From positions 1-64,000 of IMG/VR virus record IMGVR_UViG_3300045918_000157: a stretch of DNA of 64,000 bases; one strand, written 5' to 3'. The notes below the pieces were generated by a model. The model ran no database searches, was not told the DNA's origin, and saw only the letters and a program-made list of their open reading frames with translations. This stretch comes from a virus. Below are positions 15,239 to 24,700 of this stretch, piece after piece. How positions within the stretch are numbered: the first letter of the stretch is position 1; each line of letters begins with the position of its first letter. The position numbers and the translations under genes were made by a program.

Positions 15239-18200
15239 TTGTCTGACATACTAATTAACACGCAGGAAATACAGGCAGAAGTAGCTCAGGTAGAAAAATC
15301 GCTTGAAAAGCTGACTAAGGTAATCAGAGCCTTAGATAGTGCAAAGATAAACTCTATTCAAGCAGAGTTAAAAAAGCTCTCAAGTAGCTCTGCTACTGAG
15401 GTACAGCAAATGGCTGCAAATATTCAATCCGCATTGGATATGGCTATAGACATACAGAAAAATCACTCAGCCAAAAGCCTTGGTATCACTAGGGATCAGT
15501 ACAGCCAGATGTTAGCTGGAGCAAGAGCTAATGTGTCAGAAGTAGCAGCTGCCGAGAAAGTAGGATACGACCAAAGACTTGCTGCGCAGATGGCATTCGA
15601 CTTGCAGAAAACTCAGGCTGCTTTCGGTGCTTTTAGGGTGGCTAGACGCGCAAGTGAGGATGCGGCCATCGCCAAGGAAACCTCTGACATGAAAGAACTT
15701 GTTCAGGCTAAGGTTCACTCAAAGGAAATGATACAGGTAGAGGTCAATAAAGCTTTAGCTATCGCACAGGCCAACGGTTCATACTTTACTAGGTACAACC
15801 CAACAGATATGAGCAAATCTGGTGCCCGTGTAAATATGTTCGGTGCTACTAAAGATGCAAAAGACGGTATAGTAGCTAGTGGTGACTACTCAAGCCTTGA
15901 TAGCGGTAGGGTATTCAGAATTAGGAACGCTGAAGCCCTTATGAATATGCCGTCTAAGGAAGATTGGTTATTTGCTACTGCTAAAGCAGCAGAAGAGGCA
16001 TCTGTATTTGCTAAGGCTGCACAGCTACAGGTAAAATCCGCAACAATTCAGGCTAGTGGAGACTATTCCAGCCTATCTAGTGGACGAACGTTCAGGATTA
16101 GGAATGCTGAACTACTGATGAATATGCCCTCAAAGGAAGAGTGGCTATTTGCCACTGCTAAGGCAGCAGAAGAAGCAAATGCCTCTGCTAAAGCTGCTCA
16201 GATTCAAGTAAAAGCAGCCACCATCGGTGCAGTTGGAGAATATTCAGGACTTGCAAGTGGTCGTCTATTCAGGATTAGGAATGCTGAACTTTTCATGAAT
16301 ATGCCTTCCAAGGAAGAGTGGCTATTTGCCACTGCCAAGGCAGCAGACGAGGCAACTGCATCTGCTAGGTCTGCTCAAGCACAAGTCAAAGCAGCAACAA
16401 TAGCTGCTGGTGGAGACTACTCCAGTCTTGCAAGTGGCCGCATGTTCAGGATTAAAAATGCTGAACTGTTTATGAATATGCCCTCAAAGGAAGAGTGGCT
16501 ATTTGCTACGGCTAAAGCTGTAGCTGAAGCAGAGGCTGCTACTAAGCTGGCACGTGCACAGGTAGCAGCAGCTACTAACTCAGCTACCGGAATGTATCAA
16601 AGGTATAGCACAACTACAGGTCTATCTGGTGGATTAGTAAATTCAGCTGCAACAGCTAATGCCGCAGCAGCAGCTACAGCAGCAGGCGCAGCAGCTGCTG
16701 CTGCTCTTCCTCACACTGAAGCACTAGGTGGAGCATTCCGCAAACTAACTGTTGATGGAAATGATCTTCACTCCATGGCACGGGGTTTGTCTATGGGTTT
16801 TGGGCAAATGGCCCTCACCTATGGCAGTATATTACCGCTTCTAGCCGGAGCAGCTATATCATTATCATTTGCAAAATCTGTTAAAGACGGTGTAAAATTC
16901 GCAGAGACTCTATTTGCAATAGGAGAGCTTGCGGGTGTTGCTGGAAAAGACCTAGCAAACATGACAGATACTGTGCTTTCAATGGGGCAGTCAACGCAGT
17001 ACGGACCTTTACAACTTGCAGAAGGCATAAAGGTACTTTCGCTAGCTGGTCTTAAGGCTGGTGAAGCGATGGATGCTTTAAAGCCCACTCTCAACTTTGC
17101 AGCAGCGGGTGACGTAAAACTTGAAGCAGCGGCTGCTACATTAGTATCAGTAGCAACAGCCTATAAATATTCAGCCAAAGACTTTTCAGCAGTTGGCGAC
17201 ATCATTGCTAAGACAGCTGCAGATACGATGGCGTCTGTTACTGACATGTCAGAGGCATTTAAAACATCTTCCGTACTAGCACAGCAGTATGGTATATCGC
17301 TGATGGATACAGCTACAGCGCTTGGTATGCTTGCTCAGATTGGAATTAGAGGCACAGCAGCAGGTACATCATGGAGAAACATGATGACTGAGTTTAATAA
17401 AGAGTCCGGTAAAGCCGCTGCGTCTGTTAAGTACCTTAGCATTGAGATGAAGAACCTTGAAACAGGTGCTGCGCGTCCAATAATGGATATTATGCAGGAA
17501 CTGTCGGCAAAACTTGTCGTTAAGACTAGCAAAGCCCAAGACTCTATTCTACAAGACATGACCAATGAGCGCGGCAATAAAGCTACTGCAGCTTTTCAAG
17601 CCGATGTGTTGGCTATGGTGAATAAGACTAACCCGCTTCTCAGAGAGCAAGCTGACTACTACTATAAGATAGGCAAGAACCTTGAAGGCGATAAAGTTAA
17701 CATAGATGCTGTAAATTCTGCCTATGTGAAAATGCGCGAAAAAACTTCGGAAGATCAAGCTGGAATGCCAGGGTTTGCGTTTCTTAAGAATCTTGAGGGG
17801 CAGTTCACGCCTTTAAAACAGTATGAGGGTGCACTGGCATCTCTAGAGACTGCGTTTGTAAAAGCCTTTGGCGCTGGTGAAGGTGCGCTTATGGACCTTG
17901 GATTGCTACTAAGAGCTACGTTTAACAGTGCTGATTTTCAAGCTACAATATCGGCTATGGTAGGCGGTGTATCTTCAGCAATGCTTACTTTAGCGAGCGT
18001 CACAAAGACAGCAGCAGACCTGATTAAGTTTGCCATGCAGGATTCATTAATAGCAATTGGTGTAGTTATAGGCGCTTACGGACTGTACTCAGTGGCTGCT
18101 GGATTTGCTGCTACTTCTACGGCATGGTTAGCAAGCGTAATTGTAGCAAATACTGCTGTTACGGCTACCTCTGCTGCTGCAACAGGTGTTGCTGCCACTG

Positions 18201-20506
18201 CAACAGGTGTTGCTGCCACTACTACAGGCCTATGGACCGCTGCGACTTTGTGGCTTACTGGCGCAATTGCTACCATGAATGCAGAGCTTGTTGCTATGGG
18301 TATAGGTTTGACTATCAGTACTGGAGGTCTTATCCTTGTTGCGGCAGCAGTAGTCACGGCAATTGGTTACGTATTCAAACTTGCGTCAGAGTACCAATCA
18401 GCAGGCACCGCTGCACAAGAGTCAGCTGCTAAGCAACTAAAAGCTGACGGTGACGTTGCAAAGAATAAGATAGGCTCTGCTGAGAGTATTATGAATAGCC
18501 AGAGGGACCAAGTAGCGGTAGAGTTAGCTTCACTTAGGACAATGGCTACTATTAAAAAGTCTAATGCAGAGATTGAGGCAAAGGCCTTAGTGGAGCAGAG
18601 GCTGGCTTTCGATGACCAAAAGGTTAAGAATTTCACATCGGAGAAGGAGCACCTTGACAAGGCTGCTGCACTACGTGCCACTATGGTTACAAAAGAGCAG
18701 GCTAATGCGAGGGTAGAGGGCGAGGCAATGATTACTCGCATCAACCAATGGGCAGATTTCAGGTTAGTACTTGCCGAAGTAGACGCCGATCTTGCTTCGG
18801 TTGATAAGGCTATGTCTAGTACAGGCGATCCTGTAGGTATGAAGGCATATCGGGCAGAGGCTGCTGAAAGACTTCGCATTAAGAAGGTTGAAATTGAGAC
18901 AGACAGGGATTTCAGAAGCCATAGTATACGTACTGATCTAGCATCAGTAGCTGTTTTAAGAAAAGATGCCGCTGATGCAGCAGCGAAAGACTCTGAACTT
19001 CAACGTAAAAAGCCTTCCGGTGTAGACACAGAAACTGCGGGTGATGTAACAAAAGCTGCTAAGGATGCTGCAACAGCCGCGAAAACTGCTGCAACGGCAG
19101 CTAAGGCAGCAGATAGAAAAGCTGCAGCAGAGCGTGTAGCAGAAGCTGACGACCTTGTTAAAGCAGAGATGCAGAAAAACAAGGATGCAGATAAAGCAAT
19201 GCTTGTAGACCGTAAGCAGTTCTACTCGGAGTTAAAGCAGCTTGAAGCTATGGGAAAAGTAACAAGTGCCGAAGCCGTTACGATTGAGATGCAAAAGGAG
19301 AATGAAGTCTTTGCTAAGCGTGAGAAAAACTATATAGATGAGTATGAGAAAGCTGCTAGACTCAGAAAGAATCACGTACTTGAGCAGACACGCATACTAG
19401 GCTTGTTAAATGCGGCATCTCAAGAACGCTTTGACAAAGAGCAGTCTTTAAGTAATCAGGCAGAGGTCATTGCTCATAAGGAAAAATTGCACAAGGCTGA
19501 TGCAATTGCTCAGGCAAAAGAGTACATAGACCTACTTAATAAACAGGCTGCAAGAGAGATAGCAGGCATAAGTGCTGGAGATAAGTCTAACGCTAATGAT
19601 ACTGCAATAAACGCAATTGAAGATAAAGGTATGGCCAAGTTGAGGCAGCTAGCCAGAGACAATGAGCTTGAAAAATATAAAACACTTCCAGCAGGCAGGT
19701 ATGAGTTTGACGTTAAGCAAGCAAAAGATGCTACCGAAGTAGAGTTGGCTATCTACAAAGAAAAGTACGCAAAGCTTCAGATAATTGAGCTAGATTGGCA
19801 AAAAGGCGCAGAGAAGGCCCTAAATAATTACCGTGACAAGTCCCGCGATGTATTTAAACAGACTGAGAGCCTCGTTACAAAAGCATTTCAAGGGATGGAA
19901 GATGCACTAGTCAGCTTTGCCATGACAGGCAAACTTGACTTCAAGAGCCTAGCTAACTCTGTTATATCTGATATGGTTCGTATGCAACTGCAGGCTTCAA
20001 TGGGTGGAAATAGCGGCGTTATGTCTTGGTTAGGCAAAGCTGTTGGAGCGTATTTTAGCGGAGGTTCAACTGCAGCAGCTAGTACTGCAGCTTCCACTAT
20101 TGAGTATACTGCAAAAGGGAATGTGTATAGTTCTAATAGCCTTAGTGCCTATTCAGGTCAAGTGCGTGACACACCTACACCATTTATGTTTGCTAGAGGT
20201 GCTGGTGTATTTGCTGAGGCAGGGCCTGAGGCGATCATGCCACTGACACGCGGAGCTAACGGAAAACTTGGTGTGCAGTCGTCCGGTACTGGCGGCACAG
20301 TTAATGTTACTGTTAATGTTATTGAAGATAGGTCGAAAGCTGGTACACAGCAGACTAGACAAGATAGTGGTGGTGCAAGCGTTATTGATGTATTTGTTGA
20401 AAAGGTTAAGTCCTCGATAGCAACTGACATCAATCGTGGTTCCGGGTCAGTACCAAATGCAATGTCAACAACTTATGGTCTTAACCGAGTAGCAGGAGCT
20501 TACTAA
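15239..20506 (+). CDS. tape measure protein
   Basis: This 1755-residue protein sets tail length and is threaded inside the tail tube. The N-terminal coiled-coil region (1-210) is followed by four tandem 59-residue repeats (215-450). A TP901-type tape measure core follows (about 510-760), then hydrophobic spans at about 900-1050 that may form the membrane channel. After a long Ala/Lys/Glu coiled coil comes a lambda gpH-like C-terminal region with LVTKAFQGMEDALVSFAMTG and GPEAIMPLTRG. The TTG start at 15239 has AGGA 6-7 bases upstream; no better in-frame ATG exists nearby. Confidence 0.92.
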   Translation: MSDILINTQEIQAEVAQVEKSLEKLTKVIRALDSAKINSIQAELKKLSSSSATEVQQMAANIQSALDMAIDIQKNHSAKSLGITRDQYSQMLAGARANVSEVAAAEKVGYDQRLAAQMAFDLQKTQAAFGAFRVARRASEDAAIAKETSDMKELVQAKVHSKEMIQVEVNKALAIAQANGSYFTRYNPTDMSKSGARVNMFGATKDAKDGIVASGDYSSLDSGRVFRIRNAEALMNMPSKEDWLFATAKAAEEASVFAKAAQLQVKSATIQASGDYSSLSSGRTFRIRNAELLMNMPSKEEWLFATAKAAEEANASAKAAQIQVKAATIGAVGEYSGLASGRLFRIRNAELFMNMPSKEEWLFATAKAADEATASARSAQAQVKAATIAAGGDYSSLASGRMFRIKNAELFMNMPSKEEWLFATAKAVAEAEAATKLARAQVAAATNSATGMYQRYSTTTGLSGGLVNSAATANAAAAATAAGAAAAAALPHTEALGGAFRKLTVDGNDLHSMARGLSMGFGQMALTYGSILPLLAGAAISLSFAKSVKDGVKFAETLFAIGELAGVAGKDLANMTDTVLSMGQSTQYGPLQLAEGIKVLSLAGLKAGEAMDALKPTLNFAAAGDVKLEAAAATLVSVATAYKYSAKDFSAVGDIIAKTAADTMASVTDMSEAFKTSSVLAQQYGISLMDTATALGMLAQIGIRGTAAGTSWRNMMTEFNKESGKAAASVKYLSIEMKNLETGAARPIMDIMQELSAKLVVKTSKAQDSILQDMTNERGNKATAAFQADVLAMVNKTNPLLREQADYYYKIGKNLEGDKVNIDAVNSAYVKMREKTSEDQAGMPGFAFLKNLEGQFTPLKQYEGALASLETAFVKAFGAGEGALMDLGLLLRATFNSADFQATISAMVGGVSSAMLTLASVTKTAADLIKFAMQDSLIAIGVVIGAYGLYSVAAGFAATSTAWLASVIVANTAVTATSAAATGVAATATGVAATTTGLWTAATLWLTGAIATMNAELVAMGIGLTISTGGLILVAAAVVTAIGYVFKLASEYQSAGTAAQESAAKQLKADGDVAKNKIGSAESIMNSQRDQVAVELASLRTMATIKKSNAEIEAKALVEQRLAFDDQKVKNFTSEKEHLDKAAALRATMVTKEQANARVEGEAMITRINQWADFRLVLAEVDADLASVDKAMSSTGDPVGMKAYRAEAAERLRIKKVEIETDRDFRSHSIRTDLASVAVLRKDAADAAAKDSELQRKKPSGVDTETAGDVTKAAKDAATAAKTAATAAKAADRKAAAERVAEADDLVKAEMQKNKDADKAMLVDRKQFYSELKQLEAMGKVTSAEAVTIEMQKENEVFAKREKNYIDEYEKAARLRKNHVLEQTRILGLLNAASQERFDKEQSLSNQAEVIAHKEKLHKADAIAQAKEYIDLLNKQAAREIAGISAGDKSNANDTAINAIEDKGMAKLRQLARDNELEKYKTLPAGRYEFDVKQAKDATEVELAIYKEKYAKLQIIELDWQKGAEKALNNYRDKSRDVFKQTESLVTKAFQGMEDALVSFAMTGKLDFKSLANSVISDMVRMQLQASMGGNSGVMSWLGKAVGAYFSGGSTAAASTAASTIEYTAKGNVYSSNSLSAYSGQVRDTPTPFMFARGAGVFAEAGPEAIMPLTRGANGKLGVQSSGTGGTVNVTVNVIEDRSKAGTQQTRQDSGGASVIDVFVEKVKSSIATDINRGSGSVPNAMSTTYGLNRVAGAY
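15881..16588 (+). repeat. four tandem 177-bp repeats inside the tape measure gene
   Basis: Units begin at 15881, 16058, 16235 and 16412, exactly 177 bp apart, each encoding 59 residues. Every unit carries SGR-FRI(R/K)NAE, then MNMPSKE(E/D)WLFATAKA and an Ala/Gln/Lys linker. The flanks (around YFTRYNPTDMSKSGARVN before and YQRYSTTTGLSGGLVN after) look like diverged half-units. Differences are mainly third-position and a few conservative changes, which suggests duplication followed by drift or selection. Confidence 0.9.
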
Positions 20507-20507
20507 A

Positions 20508-20861
20508 ATGGCATCATGGCCCTCTACTCTACCAGCACCTCTATCTAATGGATACGAGATAAAACCACAAGAGCAGGTTATCAGGACTGATATGGAGAAA
20601 GGGCCTGCAAGAGTAAGGCATGTGACTACAGCAAATACTGATAGGGTAAAGTTAGGTTGGGAGATGACAGACGAGCAATTAGCCATTTATCGTCCATGGT
20701 TTAAAACAGACATAGCCGGTGGTGCTATGTGGTTTACAATCAGTCTTGTTGTAGGAACTATAGGATTTAAAGAGATGTCGGCAAGGTTTGTTGGAGTCCC
20801 CAATATAGTCTATCTCCCTGTATTACGCTGGCTTGTTACTGGCGAAGTGGAATTACGCTGA
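20508..20861 (+). CDS. minor tail protein (lambda M-like position)
   Basis: This 117-residue protein starts MASWPSTLPAPLSNGYEIK. The start lies one base after the tape measure stop, and its own end overlaps the next ATG by one base. Small proteins with a WP-SLP-P opening directly after the tape measure are tail-tip components of the lambda M/distal-tail class. The length matches. No catalytic motif is seen. Confidence 0.7.
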   Translation: MASWPSTLPAPLSNGYEIKPQEQVIRTDMEKGPARVRHVTTANTDRVKLGWEMTDEQLAIYRPWFKTDIAGGAMWFTISLVVGTIGFKEMSARFVGVPNIVYLPVLRWLVTGEVELR

Positions 20862-21385
20862 TGCCTGATAGTGTTTTGTCACAAGCTATACGTGAAGCCT
20901 ATGCTAGCGCGCCTGCTGGCGTAATTATCTATCACACTATCGAACTCAGACATCCAGCGTTTGATGCGCCAATTAGGGTTGTACACGATACTGTAGACCT
21001 ATCAGCGACACTTGAATCAACAGCAGCAGTTAATCCCGGTGAATTAGTAGACTTCATTGCATTTGCATTTGACTTTACAAAGCCAGAGGTTAACTCTGTT
21101 GGTATACCTCAAATAACTATTGAAATTGACAACGTAGATAGGAGTATTGTTGCTAATATTGAGGCGTCAATTGCCACTACAGATTTGGTTCAATGCACAT
21201 ATAGAGAATTTATTAGTACTGACCTAAGTGCACCACAAAATAATCCGCCACTAACCATGACTATTATGAGTGTTAGCGCCACGACTATGAGGGTGTCAGC
21301 AGTAGCAAGTTTTCCAAACTTGATGAATATTCGATTTCCTACAACCGAGTTTGACACAACAGTATTTCCGGGACTTGCTCCGTGA
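20861..21385 (+). CDS. DUF1833-like minor tail protein (L-like position)
   Basis: This 174-residue protein has an N-terminal pattern (SQAIREAYASAPAG followed by TIELRHPAF) resembling the DUF1833 tail proteins, which replace lambda gpL in many siphophages. Like gpL it lies between the M-like and K-like genes. No Cys cluster for an iron-sulfur centre is present, in contrast to lambda gpL. The stop overlaps the following GTG start. Confidence 0.72.
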   Translation: MPDSVLSQAIREAYASAPAGVIIYHTIELRHPAFDAPIRVVHDTVDLSATLESTAAVNPGELVDFIAFAFDFTKPEVNSVGIPQITIEIDNVDRSIVANIEASIATTDLVQCTYREFISTDLSAPQNNPPLTMTIMSVSATTMRVSAVASFPNLMNIRFPTTEFDTTVFPGLAP

Positions 21386-21771
21386 TCTTTGCAGACTACA
21401 TCGGAATTCCATGGGTAGCAGGCGCGCAAGGCCCTGATGCCTACGACTGTATGGGGTTCTTTCGGCGTCTTCAGGGAGAACACTTTGGCATTGCTGTACC
21501 TACAATCATTGCACCCGACTACGATGATCCTGCCTGCCTTGTGCAGCTTTTTGGCACGCATGAAGAACGCAGGCGTTGGCCTCGTATCGACAAGCCTGAG
21601 CATGGGTGTGCTGTAATAATACGAAACCCACTACATATAGGCACTTGGCTACAAATAGACGGCGGTGGTGTACTGCACTCAGTGCGTGGAGTTGGAGTTA
21701 TTTTTACACATGATGCTGCATGGGCTACTAGTGGGTTCGGTAATCGTGAGTTTTTTAGGTTCAGCAAATGA
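21382..21771 (+). CDS. NlpC/P60-type tail-tip peptidase (K-like)
   Basis: This 129-residue protein shows PDAYDCMGFFRRLQGEHFG with the likely catalytic Cys at about residue 23, and a downstream His in LHIGTWLQ or VLHSVRGV. This is the layout of NlpC/P60 cysteine peptidases that cut peptidoglycan stems during DNA entry. It lacks the Mov34-type metallopeptidase half found in lambda gpK. It starts with GTG at 21382, overlapping the previous stop by 4 bases, and itself overlaps the J-like gene by 4. Confidence 0.8.
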   Translation: MIFADYIGIPWVAGAQGPDAYDCMGFFRRLQGEHFGIAVPTIIAPDYDDPACLVQLFGTHEERRRWPRIDKPEHGCAVIIRNPLHIGTWLQIDGGGVLHSVRGVGVIFTHDAAWATSGFGNREFFRFSK

Positions 21772-24700
21772 GTACGGTCGTCTACCTAAAAAATGCGATG
21801 CTTCCGCAGGCGCGTGAGGTACTGAATACAGAGCCTAATACTATTCACGCACTCGCACCTATAGACTGGAATAGGCCTTTTGTAGCCTTTCTTGACGGTC
21901 AACCCGTATTACGTGCAGAGTGGGAACTTGTACTCGAAGAGGGCCATGACCTAGCTTTTATTGACGTTAACGCTCTACCTCAAGGTGGTGGTGGAGGCTC
22001 TAAAGCTGTTCTAGCTGTAGTGCTTATAGCAGCCTTGACGTATTTCTCGGGAGGTATGGCAGCAGGTTTATACAGTGGTATGGGCGGGACATTTGTGGCT
22101 GCTAATGCTGGTATGGTTATAGCAGGCCTACAGGTAGGTATAATTTTTGCAGGTTCTGCATTAATTAACGCTATGCTACCACCGCCAAAAGCTACATCAG
22201 CGCAGCAACAGGCCGCACTGGCAGCAGCAAGTCCAACCTATAGTTTAGGTGCACAAGGTAACAGCGCTAGGCTTGAATCGGCAATTACTGAGCATTTTGG
22301 TAGACATATAGCATTCCCTGATTTTGGCTCACAGCCTTATCAAGAGTTCGCCAACAACCAGCAGTATCTTTATCAGCTTTTAGTGATAGGCAGAGGTCAA
22401 TATGCCATAGAGTCAGTGAGGATTGAAGACTCTCTAGTAGGCTCATTTGAGGATATTAGCTATGAGGTTAAAGGTCCGGGTGAGGCTGTAACGCTGTTTC
22501 CTGTTAATGTAGTTAGTAGTATTGAAGTTGCTGGACAGCAGCTTACATGCTATGCTGGAGCATATACTGCGGCAGGGTTTGATGTAGTTGTCACAGCAAT
22601 GGCTCACGGGCTTGCTACAGGCATGACAGTCTTCATAGACTTTTTAGTAGACTCTACTGCAGGCTATCTAGCTGGCGGAGAGTGGATAGAAGGACATAGT
22701 GAGTCAACTGGCTCCGGTGATAATGACTATGCTTATTGGGTTGATGGCCATTTTAATCCAGTATACACAGTACCACCTGTAGTTGTAGCAGCTGATGGCA
22801 GCTACATTGTTACTATATTAGATGCTGATAGGTTCTCTATTACGGCTTCGTCATCTGTAAATAGTAGTGGGGCCTGTAATATATCTCCGTGGATTGGAGG
22901 GTTTATTGCATCGGCAGCTGATACCCTGACCAATTACTTAGGCTTTGATTTCATTTGCCCTAAGGGACTATATTACGCCAATGATGATGGTAGCCTTGGG
23001 CAAGTGGCATTGCACGTACACGCACAGGCAAGACTAGTTGATAGCGCAACAGGTGCGCCAATATCAGGTGTATGGTTTGATGTCGTATCGAAGGTGTACG
23101 CAGGAGCAACTACAACACCACAAGCAAATTCGGAACGTGTGCAGGTAACGCAAGGTCGCTATCAAGTTCGTGCACGTAGGGTTGACGTTGAACAGACCTC
23201 CACTCGATACGGTCACAGCGTAACGTGGGCAGGTCTTAGGTGCTATCTGCATGATACAAGAACGTTTGGAGATGTTACTGTAATAGCTATGCGTATGAAG
23301 GCCAGTAATAATCTTAGCGCACAGGCATCTAGGAAAGTTAATGTTATTGCTACTAGGAAGTTACCTATATGGAATGGCAGTTCGTGGAGTGACTTGACGC
23401 CTACAACGTCGATAGCATGGGCATTGGCCTATGCTTGTAAGCAGGTAGGCATGACAGACCAACAAATTGATCTAGCAACTCTTCTTACACTGGATTCGGT
23501 ATGGGCTGCACGCGGGGATCAATTTAATGCGCGCTTCGATAATTTCCTGAGCTTTTGGGAGGCTGTGACAAAAATAGCTCAAGCTGGACGCACTAAACCT
23601 TTTATGCAGGGGGGTGTTATACGGTTTAAGCGCGATCAAGCTCAAACACTGCCAGTTGCTATGTTCTCTATGCGGAATATATCAAAGGGAAGTTTCGCAA
23701 TAGACTACCTAATGCCGACTAATGAAACAGCAGACGCTGTTGATGTAAAGTATTTTGATCAATCTACATGGGCACAGGCAAAGGTACAAGCAAAACTTCC
23801 ATCAAGCCTGTCAGTTAAGCCTGCTAAGGTAGAGCTTTTTGGAGTTACAGATAGGAATCATGCTCATAGAGAAGGCATGTACCAAGCTGCCAGCAATCGC
23901 TACCGTAGGAGGATGGTAAAGTTTGGCGCTGAGATGGATGGCTTTATCCCAAGTTACGGAGACTTGATTGCTATTCAGCATGATATGCCGGGTTGGGGTC
24001 AGAGTGGAGAATTGGCAGCAGTAAATACTGCAACTAACCTATTAAGGTACTCAGGCCAACTTGATAATCCTGTGTGGGAAAAGTCACTAGGTGCTGCAGT
24101 TACACCAAATGCAGCTATGGCGCAAGATGGAACTATGACGGCAGCGCTTGTAAACTTTAGTAGTTCGGCAAGCATATTAAGACAAGGAGTACCTACAACT
24201 GCAGGTTTAACTTATACCTTATCTTTTTGGGCAAAGTCTGTTATAGGTGATCCCGGAATACTATGCGACTTTGGTGATGGGATGTCTGTTCCAGCGGTGC
24301 TATCCAGTAATTTGACAAATTTTAGTTTCACAAAAACTGCTACATCAAGTCCACATATTGATATAGCAATGAAAGGTGCTGCGCAAATTATCATATCTGG
24401 AGTACAACTTGAGTTAGGCTCTTTTGCGACACCGACTATTAAGACAGTTGATACGGCTGTTACACAACAGACTCTAACGTTAAGTGAAATTCCAGAGTGG
24501 GGAGAGGGTACGCATAATATCGCTTTACGTAGGCGAGATGGTACTGTGTCCGGCCCTTACACCGTTTTACCGTCTATTTATGACGGTCACCAAGTAATTA
24601 TCGGCGCTTCTGATTTTGTGCCGTACATAGGCGATAGTGAAGAGAGGACGCACTATGCGTTTGGTTGGGCTGAAACTTACCGTACCCGTGCGCTAATATT

